Positions 50,040-61,183 of a DNA stretch of 64,000 nucleotides are shown here, in pieces. A program made the position numbers and the translations under genes. The stretch is taken from the NCBI RefSeq assembly GCF_001039355.2, contig NW_019775757.1:56752-120751 (forward strand), in the 5' to 3' direction. The notes beneath the pieces were generated by a model, which had not been told where the DNA came from, did not search any database, and saw only the letters and a program-made list of their open reading frames with translations. The number at the start of each line of letters is the position of its first letter. The first letter of the stretch is position 1. The DNA is from Lingula anatina. Lineage: Eukaryota > Brachiopoda > Lingulata > Lingulida > Lingulidae.

Positions 50040-50141
50040 GTGTGGAAACAGTTCACGAGTGCATTATTATCTTCAGACTACTCACAAGCACGCGTCGTAC
50101 GGCATTTGACGTCGGTTAGGTCATTTAAAAAACGCTACACG
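50040..50141 (+). promoter_or_regulatory. probable 5' UTR exon and shared promoter of acetyltransferase gene 1
   Basis: Sequence before the donor ACACG|GTAAGAT (50141/50142) could splice to the acceptor TATTACAG at 50798-50805, 16 bases before the acetyltransferase ATG. The dioxygenase-1 start codon lies 110 bp away on the opposite strand, so the two genes are head to head and may share a promoter. The left edge is a guess. Confidence 0.45.
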
Positions 50142-50821
50142 GTAAGATAAAACCTGTAGAAACGGAAAAGAGGTCATTTGCAAGATAAAAATAGCAAAAC
50201 AAAACAAAAAAGGGTACAGTGTATCAGCACGTGGAACGGTCGTGCTATCGGTACAAACTGCTTTATGTACATTTAAGTAAACACTTGTAATCATTTGGTT
50301 CAAGTAGAGCATTCACCTCTCGATGCTTTTACAGGTAAGGCACCCATATATTTCTCTCATCCTAGTTAATTTTATTTTTGTTAAAAGAAACATAAATATA
50401 TGTAAAATGCATTACATGTATGTATTTTTAACGAGAGGAGCATGCAGGTTCAGCTGGTATGTCATAAACCGAGAATTAGGCTCAAATTTTATATAAAAAT
50501 GATTTCTTGTATGCAGAAATGTACCTTGTTCCAAGTTCACATACACAGGGTGTCCTAGCATAAATGTTTATAAATTAAATGCCTTTCACGTTCTTGTTTT
50601 TTTTTTATTTATACTGGGACACACTGTATATGACAAAAAAAAAAAAATAATAATAACTGCCTGACGCGTTCTTATATCACCAATTAAAAGCTTCACTGAA
50701 TTAACCATATAAAATATGAAAATAACGAAAAGGTCATCATGTACAGTACTCTGTCTTTATATTTTAAAATATCTTAACGTTTACATTAACATTTTGCTAT
50801 TACAGTTGGTCTTCGACCACT

Positions 50822-51544
50822 ATGCCTCCAGCAATAGACCGCAGCAAGGTGATAATTCGGCCAATTTCTTCCAGCAAAACTGAGCAAAGATGGGTCTGGG
50901 AGATGGTTATTCGTAATTTGACGAATTGTGTCATACCAGGATTAGTAAAGAGAACCCTGGCGCAGCTGCCGGCCGCCGCGATTGCCGCCCCTGTCCTAGC
51001 TTTTCTGTGGTACGTCACGGGGAATGCTATTTTCTCGGTACTGGCAACTGTTATCTTCTGGGTAGTAATTAGTGTGGCCAACTGTTACATGGGAATATGG
51101 GGATGGGAGGCATGCTTTCAAGAGGAAAAGGCGAACCTGTACGAATACTACAACAGGCCCAAGTCAAGGTTTTGGGTGGCTGAGAACGCAGGGAGAATTT
51201 TGGGATCTGTGGCCATTGACAGGAAAACTGACGACGTTGCTGAACTAAAAAGAATGGTCCTGGAACCAGATTGCAGAGGGTCTGGAATAGCCAGTGATTT
51301 GGTAAAAACCGCCGTGGAGTTTTGCAAGGAGAGTGGTTACAAGGAGCTTTTCCTGTCGACATCTGAATTCCAGCTCAGCGCACGTGCCCTTTACGCCAAA
51401 TGTGGATTTAAAGAAACTGATATTATCAGAAACCCTAGCGATTTTTATCTTACAACATTATATGTCCACATTTTTAGAATGACCTTGACCGAGGAAAAGA
51501 TAAAGCCATTTGCCCATGTTATTTCTTGGCATAAGACGAATTAG
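50822..51544 (+). CDS. NAT8/camello-like GNAT acetyltransferase, copy 1
   Basis: 240 aa encoded by one exon. It is a membrane-anchored acetyl-CoA-dependent N-acetyltransferase of the NAT8 (camello) type. In vertebrates these act in the ER on cysteine conjugates or lysines; the substrate here is unknown. Residues 47-95 are strongly hydrophobic (one or two membrane passes, hairpin-like), preceded by a charged N-terminus. The GNAT core follows: FWVAENAGRILGSVAI (about 117-132), LKRMVLEPDCRGSGIA with the acetyl-CoA loop RGSGIA at 152-157, LFLSTSEFQ and ALYAKCGF. Start codon supported by alignment with copies 2 and 3. A splice acceptor lies 16 bases upstream, so the 5' UTR is probably interrupted. 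Copy 2 is almost identical throughout. Confidence 0.93.
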   Translation: MPPAIDRSKVIIRPISSSKTEQRWVWEMVIRNLTNCVIPGLVKRTLAQLPAAAIAAPVLAFLWYVTGNAIFSVLATVIFWVVISVANCYMGIWGWEACFQEEKANLYEYYNRPKSRFWVAENAGRILGSVAIDRKTDDVAELKRMVLEPDCRGSGIASDLVKTAVEFCKESGYKELFLSTSEFQLSARALYAKCGFKETDIIRNPSDFYLTTLYVHIFRMTLTEEKIKPFAHVISWHKTN

Positions 51545-51709
51545 TGAAAATATAATACAGTAATTTCTTCTGTCTTCTGTCCCTTTTTTGTTTAATGCAA
51601 TAGTCTCCGTTGAACATTGCTTTATATTTTAATTCAGGGCCTGGGCAACGAATGTATTCTTGATCTCAAAATATTTCATGCCGAAGAATACTTTTAAGTT
51701 AAAACAGGT

Positions 51710-51787
51710 CATATGCATTATGACTTTGAGGCCTGCATGGAACGAGGTTATTTTTTTAAACATTATTTGATTCTTGAATTTGGCACC
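51710..51787 (-). pseudogene. remnant of a dioxygenase last exon behind acetyltransferase copy 1
   Basis: The stretch aligns with the last exon of dioxygenase gene 2 (57060-57182), sharing TTGATTCTTGAATTTGGCAC and ATATGCAT...ATGACTTTGAGG-type blocks. The part coding the C-terminal end is missing. At the 5' border the acceptor TCTAG|GTGCC of the intact gene is TCTCG|GTGCC here, so the AG is lost. Confidence 0.72.
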
Positions 51788-51940
51788 GAGATAAAGAAAT
51801 TTGCTTTAGGTGTCACTTTGTATTGCCTTCTAAAAAGACATTCCAGGCGCACTGAGTTTCAGCCTTGTCATCTCTCGACATTCTGACATTAAGTGAGTCT
51901 ATATATGATCTTTATCATTTTTACTTTATGAAAACAGAAT

Positions 51941-51946
51941 AATAAA
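51941..51946 (+). terminator. possible polyadenylation signal of acetyltransferase copy 1
   Basis: AATAAA about 400 bp after the stop codon. The matching place in copy 2 is altered (AAAATTAAAA). Confidence 0.4.
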
Positions 51947-52928
51947 ACAAGTTAAAATATAAAATGTTTAGCTAGAAATTGTTAAATATCTCCTAGTTCA
52001 TAAAGTATAATGAATATTTAAACTAACGGAAAAAATATATTTTGACATACTGATAGTCCAATATAATATAAGGTACTCACAATATACAATATACAAAAAA
52101 TATATTACCAATTTGAACAAGTAACCACTGTATCAATTGGGAGCATGCATTCTTGTATAACTCTACAATGCGTACTATCAACAGTGAAACTCCGGCAAGA
52201 GTAAGACCACTCAATTGTCCGAGTCCCATTTGTTATCCAAATAACAATGTTGCAAAACAGAGTGAGGATAAGCACTGTGCCGCGGACACCAATGAGATAT
52301 TTGAAACAATTTTAAGCTGTGGGAACTGCACATTCTACTAAGAATAGAAAAGGAACTCCTCAAAACTGAAGACCAAGACGCCAATGCAGAAAGCCTAATG
52401 ATCTTAAAGACTGTCATTTACAAGTTTTTTTTTACTGTGAACATGTGAATTCGCTTTCTAAAGACTTTTTACATTGAATTCAGAAATCACTGCACTTTTT
52501 GTGTTTGTATGCACATTTATGCATTGTCTTCATTGGCATTATCAGAACATTTGTTATTTTCTTGTGCTCTTGTATTCAAAAGTTTAGTATTTGGTTTTTA
52601 AAAGGATAATGTTAATGTATAATTTAAAGTTTCAAGTTTGTTTACATGGTTACAGACTTAAGAAAATATTGTTAACAAAAACTTCATTTTGTTGATAGAC
52701 TATTTTCTATTGTGGAATGGAGAACTGTACCCGGTAGGGCCTATATCCTTGATGTGACACTGTTTTAAATGAAAGTCATCAATGCATTGTTTATATGCTT
52801 GTGAAAACCTGGTTACAAGAACATTCCATTGGCTTTAATCAGTAAAGATGTAAGCACGAGACAGATCACACTTTAGTTAAGTAACAACATTTGTATTTTT
52901 GAAATTTGTCATACCTCTACTCAATATG

Positions 52929-53247
52929 NNNNNNNNNNNNNNNNNNNNNNNNNNNNNNNNNNNNNNNNNNNNNNNNNNNNNNNNNNNNNNNNNNNNNNNN
53001 NNNNNNNNNNNNNNNNNNNNNNNNNNNNNNNNNNNNNNNNNNNNNNNNNNNNNNNNNNNNNNNNNNNNNNNNNNNNNNNNNNNNNNNNNNNNNNNNNNNN
53101 NNNNNNNNNNNNNNNNNNNNNNNNNNNNNNNNNNNNNNNNNNNNNNNNNNNNNNNNNNNNNNNNNNNNNNNNNNNNNNNNNNNNNNNNNNNNNNNNNNNN
53201 NNNNNNNNNNNNNNNNNNNNNNNNNNNNNNNNNNNNNNNNNNNNNNN
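52929..53247. other. assembly gap (319 N)
   Basis: Undetermined bases in the spacer between acetyltransferase copies 1 and 2, just left of the 5' flank shared by copies 2 and 3. Tandem duplication probably made this spot hard to assemble. Confidence 0.99.
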
Positions 53248-53408
53248 ATGATTGTGTTAGTTGAGACTGTAATCTCATTGTGATGTTTCCCATGATGCGT
53301 CAGTAGAAATGGTTCTTATGTGATTGTTTCCAAATACCCTATTGCTGTTTCCTACCGTGTCGCGCTATCTGGTCTATAAAACAAGAAACAAGATCAACAT
53401 ACAGCACA

Positions 53409-54131
53409 ATGCCTCCATCAATAGACCGCAGCAAGGTGATAATTCGCCCAATTTCACCCAACAAAGCTGAACAAATGTGGGTCTGGGAGATGGTTATTCG
53501 TAATTTAACAAATTATGTCATACCAGGATTGGTAAAGAGAACCCTGGCGCAGCTGCCAGCCGCCGCGATTGCCGCCCCTGTCCTAGCTTTTCTGTGGTAC
53601 GTCACGGGAAATGCTATTTTCTCCGTACTGGCAACTGTAATCTTCTGGGTAGTAATTAGTGTGGCCAACTGCTACATGGGAATGTGGGGATGGGAGGCAT
53701 GCTTTCAAGAGGAAAAGGCGAACCTGTACGAATACTACAACAGGCCCAAGTCAAGGTTTTGGGTGGCCGAGCACGAAGGGAGAATACTGGGATCTGTGGC
53801 CATTGACAGGAAAACTGACCACGTTGCTGAACTTAAAAGAATGGTCCTAGAACCGGATTTTAGAGGGTCTGGAATAGCCAGCGATTTGGTTAAAACCGCC
53901 GTGGAGTTTTGCAAGGAGAATGGTTACAAGGAGCTTTTCCTGTCGACAACTGAATTCCAGCATAGCGCACGCGCCCTTTACACCAAATGTGGTTTCAAAG
54001 AAACTGATATTATCAAAGATCCTGGAGATTTTTATCTTACAACATTATATGTCCATATTTTTAGAATGACCTTGACCGAGGAGAAGATAAAACCATTTGC
54101 ACATGTTTTTTCTTGGCATAAGCCCAATTAG
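53409..54131 (+). CDS. NAT8/camello-like GNAT acetyltransferase, copy 2
   Basis: 240 aa in one exon, differing from copy 1 at only a small number of residues. Same plan: charged N-terminus, hydrophobic 47-95, GNAT core with RGSGIA at 152-157 and STTEFQHSARALYTKCGF. It lacks copy 1's upstream splice acceptor; its 5' flank (from 53248) instead matches copy 3 (TTAGTTGAGACTGTAATCTC, GATGTTTCCCATGA), so copies 2 and 3 share one promoter type and copy 1 has another. Its 3' flank matches copy 1. Confidence 0.93.
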   Translation: MPPSIDRSKVIIRPISPNKAEQMWVWEMVIRNLTNYVIPGLVKRTLAQLPAAAIAAPVLAFLWYVTGNAIFSVLATVIFWVVISVANCYMGMWGWEACFQEEKANLYEYYNRPKSRFWVAEHEGRILGSVAIDRKTDHVAELKRMVLEPDFRGSGIASDLVKTAVEFCKENGYKELFLSTTEFQHSARALYTKCGFKETDIIKDPGDFYLTTLYVHIFRMTLTEEKIKPFAHVFSWHKPN

Positions 54132-54380
54132 TTAAAATATAATACTCAGTAATTTCTGTTGCTTTCTGTCCCGATTTTGTTTAAAACGATAGTCCCTGTT
54201 GAACATTGCTTTTTATTTTAATTTAGGACCTGTGCAGCGAATTTATTCTTGATCTCAAAATATTTCGTGCTGAACAACACTTTATAGAGGTGTAGGCACA
54301 AACTTAAAGAATATAAAGTGAAAATGATATTATGCTTTTCGTTGAATTTCCTAAAATTTGAAGCTAAAGATGCTCAAGAC

Positions 54381-54480
54381 TTTTTTCTTTTGACGTTAAT
54401 TTCCGCGCGTGTTATGTAAACGCTGTTCCTTTCACAGTCCCTCTAGTTACGTCGTGTGCATAATGACTCTGAGGCCCTAC
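54381..54480 (-). pseudogene. remnant of a dioxygenase last exon behind acetyltransferase copy 2
   Basis: Aligns with the end of the last exon of dioxygenase gene 2 and its 3' flank (about 57020-57118): CTTTTGACGTTAATT, GCTGTTCCTT, CCCTCTAG, TGCATAATGACTCTGAGG. The stop codon position reads CGT, an early TGA appears, and the 5' half of the exon with its acceptor is deleted. Confidence 0.7.
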
Positions 54481-54481
54481 T

Positions 54482-55640
54482 GTGAAATGGAGATAAAGAA
54501 ATTATAGTTTTAGGTGTCACTTTGTATTGTCTTCTAAACAGCGCACTGAGTTTCAGCCTCGTCCCCTCGCGACATTCTGACTTAAAGTGAGTTTATGACC
54601 TATATCATTTTTACTTATAAAAACAGAAAAATTAAAAAAAGTTAATCTAATAATACTTTTGCATATAGAATGGTTAGCTAGAAATCATTGGACATTCCCT
54701 AGTTCAGGCACTGTAAGGAATATTTAAACAAACGTTTAAAACTATATTTTGAAATTAACATAAACCAATCATGCATACTGATAAGCCAATATAACATAAA
54801 GTACTCATAACATGAAATATATGAAAATATGTTACCAAGTTGAACAAGTTACCACTGTTACTTTCGGTTGCATACCTTTTTTATTTTTTAATTTGGAAAT
54901 GGAAATAAAATATTCTATGGTACGTAAATCCCTCAGCACTCCTACACGTCTACAAGATGTAATGATTGGCATTTCAAGCAGTCATTACCTGTCGGAGAGG
55001 CAGTTTTCCTTATCATGGGAGAATCAGAATAGACAACAATTGGGAGCATGCATTCGCAAATAACTCTACAGTGCGTATTACCAACAGTGTATCTCCGACA
55101 AGCGTAAGACCACTCAATTGTCCGAGCCCATTTGTTATCCAAATAAGAATGTTGCAAAACTGATCAAGAATAAGGACTGTACCGCGGACACCTATGAGCT
55201 ATTTGAAACAAAAACTGTGGGAACTGCAGATTCTACTACGACTGGAAAAGAAACTTAATGCATAAGAACAACACACCCATGCAGAAAGTCTAATTATCTT
55301 GTAGATTGCCATTTACAAGTAAATTAACAGTGAATTGACTTTCTAAAGACTGTTTACATTGATTTCGGAAATCACTGCACTTTTTGTGTTTGTGTGCAAA
55401 TTTATGCATACTTTTCATTGACATTATCAGAACATTTATTATCTTGTTCTCTAGTATTCAAAAGTTACAGGAACACTGACTTAAACCAGTTAAGATATAA
55501 GCTCCAGAAGGATCACACTTTGTAACATTTGTATTTTTGAAAGTTGTCATTCCTCCCCTTTACTCAATTAGTAGCCTACTTTGTAGAGCATGGTTTTCTT
55601 TTATAAAAAAAGAGGAGATGTTGATGATTGTTTTAGTTGA
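54482..55640. other. spacer between acetyltransferase copies 2 and 3
   Basis: No gene seen. Much of it is a diverged copy of 51790-52860 (shared CCACTCAATTGTCCGAG, CATTTGTTATCCAAATAA, GCCGCGGACACC/ACCGCGGACACC), with an extra 170 bp near 54855-55030 that spacer 1 lacks. These are remains of the tandem duplication. Confidence 0.75.
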
Positions 55641-55799
55641 GACTATAATCTCAGCTCATTGTGATGTTTCCCATGAGACATCATTCACAATGGTTCTTAT
55701 GTAAATTTTGTGTAATATTTCGAAACGCCCTGCTAATGTTTCTTACCGTGTCGCGCTGTCTGGTCTATGAAACAAGGGCCAAGATTAACAAACGGCACA

Positions 55800-56483
55800 A
55801 TGCCTCCATCAGTAGACCGCAGCAAGGTGATAATTCGGCCAATTTCCTCCAGGAAAGCAGAACAAATATGGGTTTGGAAGATGGTTATGCTTAATTTAAA
55901 CAATATTGTCATACCAGGAATGATAAAATGCGCCATGACGCAGCTGCCGGCTGCCGTGATTGGCGCCCATGTATTTGCTTTAATGTGGTACGGCACAGGA
56001 AAAGTCGTTTTCTCGGTGCTGGCAACTGTAGTGTTCTTGGTAATAATAATCGTGGTCGACGGCTTCTTTGGTAGGTGGTGTTGGGAAAATTCCTTTAAGG
56101 AGGAAAAGGCGAACCTGTGCGAGTACTACAACAGGCCCAAGTCAAGGTTTTGGGTGGCCGAGAACGCAGGGAGAATTTTGGGATCTGTGGCCATTGACAG
56201 GAAAACTGACCACGTTGCTGAACTTAAAAGAATGGTCCTAGAACCAGATTGCAGAGGGACTGGAATAGCCAGTGATTTGGTAAAAACCGCCGTGGAGTTT
56301 TGCAAGGAGAATGGTTACAAGGAACTTTTCCTGTCGACATCTGAATTCCAACATAGCGCACGCGCCCTTTACACAAAATGTGGGTTCAAAGAAACTGATA
56401 TTGTAAAAAACACTACATATTTTTATCTTGCGACAGTTTATATACACTTCTTCAGAATGACATTGTCCGAGGAGAAAATATAA
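55800..56483 (+). CDS. NAT8/camello-like GNAT acetyltransferase, copy 3
   Basis: 227 aa. The start at 55800 matches MPPSIDRSKVI of copies 1-2; an in-frame ATG at 55767 would add 11 residues but the equivalent is absent in the others. The N-terminal and membrane half (to about residue 100) is strongly diverged (IWVWKMVMLNLNNIVIPGM, FGRWCWENSF), while the catalytic half from EEKANL to KCGFKETDI is nearly identical at DNA level, with RGTGIA in the acetyl-CoA loop. The C-terminus ends at EEKI and lacks the last 13 residues of copies 1-2. No disabling change is visible. Confidence 0.92.
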   Translation: MPPSVDRSKVIIRPISSRKAEQIWVWKMVMLNLNNIVIPGMIKCAMTQLPAAVIGAHVFALMWYGTGKVVFSVLATVVFLVIIIVVDGFFGRWCWENSFKEEKANLCEYYNRPKSRFWVAENAGRILGSVAIDRKTDHVAELKRMVLEPDCRGTGIASDLVKTAVEFCKENGYKELFLSTSEFQHSARALYTKCGFKETDIVKNTTYFYLATVYIHFFRMTLSEEKI

Positions 56484-57059
56484 GCATCCGTTCATGTTTT
56501 TGTTGTCATGAAGAGTCATTGAAACTATAAAACCAACCAAAAAAACAAAATCTTCGTTGAACATTGCTTAATGGGATAAACACTATTCTTATGAGTTTCA
56601 AATTACAATATATACATTGCAAACAACACATAGAAATATATATTTTAAAAAAATTGGACTTTACCACCAAAACGGCTGTTATCTGAATTTTTCTGTGTCT
56701 GTGTTTGCCATCGGGCCACGCGGTTCATAGATGTAGGCTACCCTCCGTAATAACAATCGGCTAACATTGAATGTTGGAAAGTACTTGAAAATCGTCGTTA
56801 ACCCCAGGGAAATAGGTTTTATGACAATTTTCCAACCTAAGTGAAGGCTTGTTATCCCTTAAATTTCGTTTATATTGTGCAACACTAAACACACTCGTAG
56901 ACACAGATTGACAAAAATAAAACAAAAACTAGTATATTTCTTGTTTAATTTTCAAAGAGTCAGCGGTATTTGAAGAAACAGACACCAACTATTTTTAATT
57001 ACGCTCCTGCCTGTCATTTTTGCTTTTGACGTAAATTGTCACAGTGTCATCTAAATGTT

Positions 57060-60000
57060 TTACTGTTCCTTCCCCTGTTCCTCTAGCTTGGCCATATGCA
57101 TAGTGGCTTTGGGACCAGCGTGGAACCCTTTCCCTTCCATGGTGGTTATTGTTGAACATTGCTTGATTCTTGAATTTGGCACCTAGAAAGGACTTTGTGT
57201 GCATCAAATGCCTCTTTTCCGAACACTGTTTTGGAAAAGTCACACGTAAAAATCACTTTAAAGCTCAGAGATTTCAAAACAAAATACTTAACTGCATTAA
57301 ATGTGTAAATTATATATATTTAAGGAAGGTATTGCAACACGTTGATAAACGATAAAAGGCAGTTCTTCTGCTAAAGATAAAGCAAACAACAAGAACCTCT
57401 TATCTTATGCCCTACATAGCAGAACCCGAAAAAGCGGTGTCCCTCTCTAAATTGATTTTTTATTCTGAAGCAAAATTTCTGCACACGTACCTTAAACAAT
57501 GGCGTGTAGTTCGGATGATGATGTCTATACACAGGATCGTTTGTCCGCCTGTTGTAACACATCAAGAACGCCCAGCGTCTGTTGGGACTGTTATTCTGCT
57601 CACTGCGGTGAAGTAAATTACAGTGGAAGAACAGTGCGTCCCCCGGGTCAAGCTGGACATATGTCATAGGGCATACCTGCATGAGTTGCTCGACACGTGC
57701 TACATCAGCCCCGGCCTGCATACCTTTTTTCACATGGTCAACCCTGCCTGCCAAGTGAGAGCCAGGAAGAATCTTGGTTGAAAAGGGAAATAAAAGTACT
57801 TTTTCAGTCGATAAATACATTTTTTGTTAAGTAGGTATCTAAAAATCTCAAATGTCATGGTGCTACTCCGGTATACATGTATGAATAAAACGCGCACAGT
57901 ATCCCTGTATGACAGGAATGGTAGTCCTACGAATGGAAGTCCGGGGTCCCATATGATAAGCACAGGTTGAGGTTTAGCGGAGTATTGGGGATTAGTACGT
58001 ATATTGGACGAATATCACCTGTACAAAGTAATGGAGAACGGATTACTGATCCTACTTTTCCTGTCACCCGGTACCTTTAAGCATCCGTTGGTCTTGTCTG
58101 CCCTGTCCACTGCGACCCATACAGTACCCATGTCAGGAAACAGGCAGCCATTCAAATACCAATAACTGAAACAATACAAGTGTGATTTTCAACAAAACAG
58201 TGCGAAAGTACTTTTTTCACGTGTCGCATATATCCCTGTTTGCCTATTAATTATGCTAAACATACTTACCAACAAGCGCTTATTTTGGCATTTTATAATA
58301 ATGTTTATTGTGATGTCACAAACATTCTAAATTAGAGTCTACTAGTAAAATGTTTTGGTGGTTTTGGTTAGGTAAATCTAATGAACTTTGTTCACACGAG
58401 TGGCGGGAGTTTTTCATAAGAGTGCAGTGACAGGTTTGATATTTTTATGGTGCCATGATCATAAAATGATATAAATGTACCCTACAACGGGGCTGAAAAT
58501 GCGCAATGCCTCAACTCATGTCGTAGGCAAAAGTGGTCACCAAAATCACATACAGTATTGCACAACATAGAGGCAAAGCAACTGTAAAGTGATCCATTTT
58601 TCATTATATTAATCAAGTTCGAAACCTGCTTAATTCGGCAGCAAACGCAAAATTATATTAATCAAGTTCGAAACCAACTTAAGTATGGCTCAATAATTCT
58701 ACAGAACGCAAATGCGAATGCAATCAATCCTAACTTATTGTCAAGCAACCAAAAGCCGTTACCCATAATCCTGATGCCATATATGGGCACCGCCAGTAAA
58801 CGGTTCCTTCATTATAACTTTGGAATGGTAGTGATACACTTCGCCGCCCAACAGCTGAAATTATGAAGATGTTTTACATGTTTTTATTTGCAAATTGTAT
58901 ATTAAGATACTGCAATAATCAATGGCCATGTTGAGTAAAAGTATACGTACATTTATCTCACAATTGGCGTGTTTTAACAAGAACCGTTCTGTGAAATCAT
59001 TGTTTTAACTGTGACAAAATTAGCTGACTTTCCGTCACACATTTCCATGATACTATATATATCTATTAAGCAAGAGTTTTTCATCTCAACACCTTCTCAT
59101 TTCCCCCCATTTAACTCCTTTGCCTCCAACTTTGCAATGTTACCATGGTTACCTTTTCCATGGTCCCCGCTACTTTCTCACTCCTTGCTATGATCCCAGT
59201 AATGTCGTCTGCTACATAATTCCATAGTGTCGATTTGGCGGCTCTCCCCTCTCCGTCGTCTGCGGCATTGCAGTGGTCACGAAGCCCCTGGTCTTGCTCC
59301 AGTGCAACCCGTAGCTTTGTTATCTCTTCCGTATCCAGGAGCTGTCTGGTAAAGGGAATGTTCGCAGAAATGAAGAAGGAATTCTAAGAAAAACTAAAAT
59401 ATGTGATATCCTCCCCAATCTTAATACTGGTCAATCTATTTTGGCTTGTAAACTCTAATCATTCACGCGGCTTTGTAGCCCCATGTATTGGTTAAATTTA
59501 AGAACTAGGCCTACTGGACGGGTTCTGGGAGTTGATTAACTCACTCAGTTTATCTGAGTCTTACCTCAAGATGATGAAACCGTTCTTGTTGAACTGGTCT
59601 TGAACGTCATCTGTAACTGAAAAACTCTCTGTGTATTGATAGCCTGAAATAGTGACACGAAAAATATCTTACAATGTCAAATACTATAATTGTGATAGTA
59701 TCAAGAATAATAATTTTTAAGATGGGTTCCGCTTACTTATTTTTTTCAATGCACACATGTTGAAAAATTGTCAAATCATATTCCCATTAATATTTTTGCA
59801 CTTCTATATAGTTTTTAACATTTGAACATTGATAAACATTAAATCACATCTAATGCTCTCATTTACATAAAGTACTAAGTCACTACAGAAAAAAACAAGT
59901 GTAAACGTATATACTGTATACGCATAGACGTGAATTATTATTGCTGAATATTCCATGATTTTGGTGTATTGTGATGGCACTTTTGACACATTATTTGTTG

Positions 60001-60808
60001 TACCAAATTTCAACTCCAGCTGGTTCTTCACTGTATTAGAACACAGTCACCAGTTTATTTAATAAATTCCTGACGTCATTACAAAACTAGCGAAAAATCG
60101 CTCAGGGGGGGGACTCAATGCATAAACTATGATATTTTTTCAGTTTTAATTCAATACAATGCACTGCAATACAAGTTTATTATCATTTACTGTTAATAAT
60201 GAAGTTCAGGACAAACAACGGTTTGGATATTACGTCTTCTCTTTGTTTTTCAATAAAAATATATTAATTAATTCATACAGATTATTTTTTTTAATTTTAA
60301 TTATTTATTTTTATTTATCTATTTATTTTTTGTTGTTGTTGAAAATAACCAATTAACTTGAATATTTTCTAACTTGCTTTACATGGTAGTGCAAATACAA
60401 AAGAAAGGCCAATGTACAATTTCATAGGTTAATGTTCCGCAACCTGACTTCTCAAACAAATAGAAACTTACATATACCTGGTGCCATCAGCATACATCTG
60501 TCGAAATGTGAAACGGTGACTTGAAAGTAGATGAAAACTACCTTCAAAAACCTTCAGGGTTATACGTCATAATAACTATTGAGAATTGACAGGATGCGAT
60601 ATACGGCGGTCGTGAGAGGTTACCTTTTCATAAGCTTATAACCCGTGCATAAAAACTTGCTCAATCTTCACAATGTAAGCAACATCCTCCTATCGTCACA
60701 CCCGCAAAGATATTCTGGCACAAACATTCGTTTTGCAAATACAAAATTGAATGCATTCTATTTATATGCCTACATACCAACACCATCTGTTGAATGATCT
60801 GCCGCCAT
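57060..60808 (-). CDS. phytanoyl-CoA dioxygenase family protein, gene 2
   Basis: Intact paralogue of gene 1. Exons: 60808-60778, 59643-59565, 59345-59153, 58854-58763, 58165-58075, 57772-57491, 57182-57060; 296 aa, phases continuous, all GT-AG. It starts [11 protein letters not shown] and ends KLEEQGKEQ. PhyH fold: iron ligands His128-Gln-Asp130 ([10 protein letters not shown]) and His217 ([13 protein letters not shown]), 2-oxoglutarate Arg228 (NRRWAF), plus NGCLKILPGSH. No signal peptide or peroxisomal SKL-type tail is visible. Family members hydroxylate varied small molecules; this branch's substrate cannot be read from sequence. It converges with acetyltransferase copy 3, the arrangement also implied by the fossil exons behind copies 1 and 2. 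Confidence 0.93.
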
Positions 60809-60969
60809 TTCAACTGCTGTCTATGACGGCTTGGTGTGAGACATTTCACAGCCGCTAATCAGCCGTTAACGTTGCAAAGCCGGTTGCTACAGTTAAAGAT
60901 ACACACAAAGATTACGCGGTCTTAACATCTCATGTCTTGCTGTATGGTAGCTATTCGGACAGAGACAAG

Positions 60970-61183
60970 GGCTCTGTTCTCACAACTTTTAGATCGATCT
61001 ATCACCGCGGGGCGTCTCACTAGATTACCGTCAGATAATCCCCCTTAAGTGTCCGTCCCCGCCTACTACAAGCTTTAAGGGGTAATTAACTTTCGTGTCC
61101 GCCCGGCTGACAGCTATTTAGCGTGAACCCCCAGGGATTTAGGTCGATCCAATGTAGGTCGATCTAATCTATGAGAATGGGGT
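60970..61183 (-). mobile_element. MITE family A copy, opposite orientation
   Basis: In reverse complement it reads like the copy at 33085: CCCCATTCTCATAGATTAGA, GGGGGTTCACGCTAAATAGC, TTAATTACCCCTTAAAGC and GAGACGCCCCGCGGTGATAG. It lies about 160 bp upstream of the dioxygenase-2 start codon. Confidence 0.87.

Noticed and set aside
53375-53380. TATAAA before acetyltransferase copy 2
   Set aside because: Only 29 bases before the ATG, too close to be a TATA box for that start, and altered to TATGAA in copy 3.
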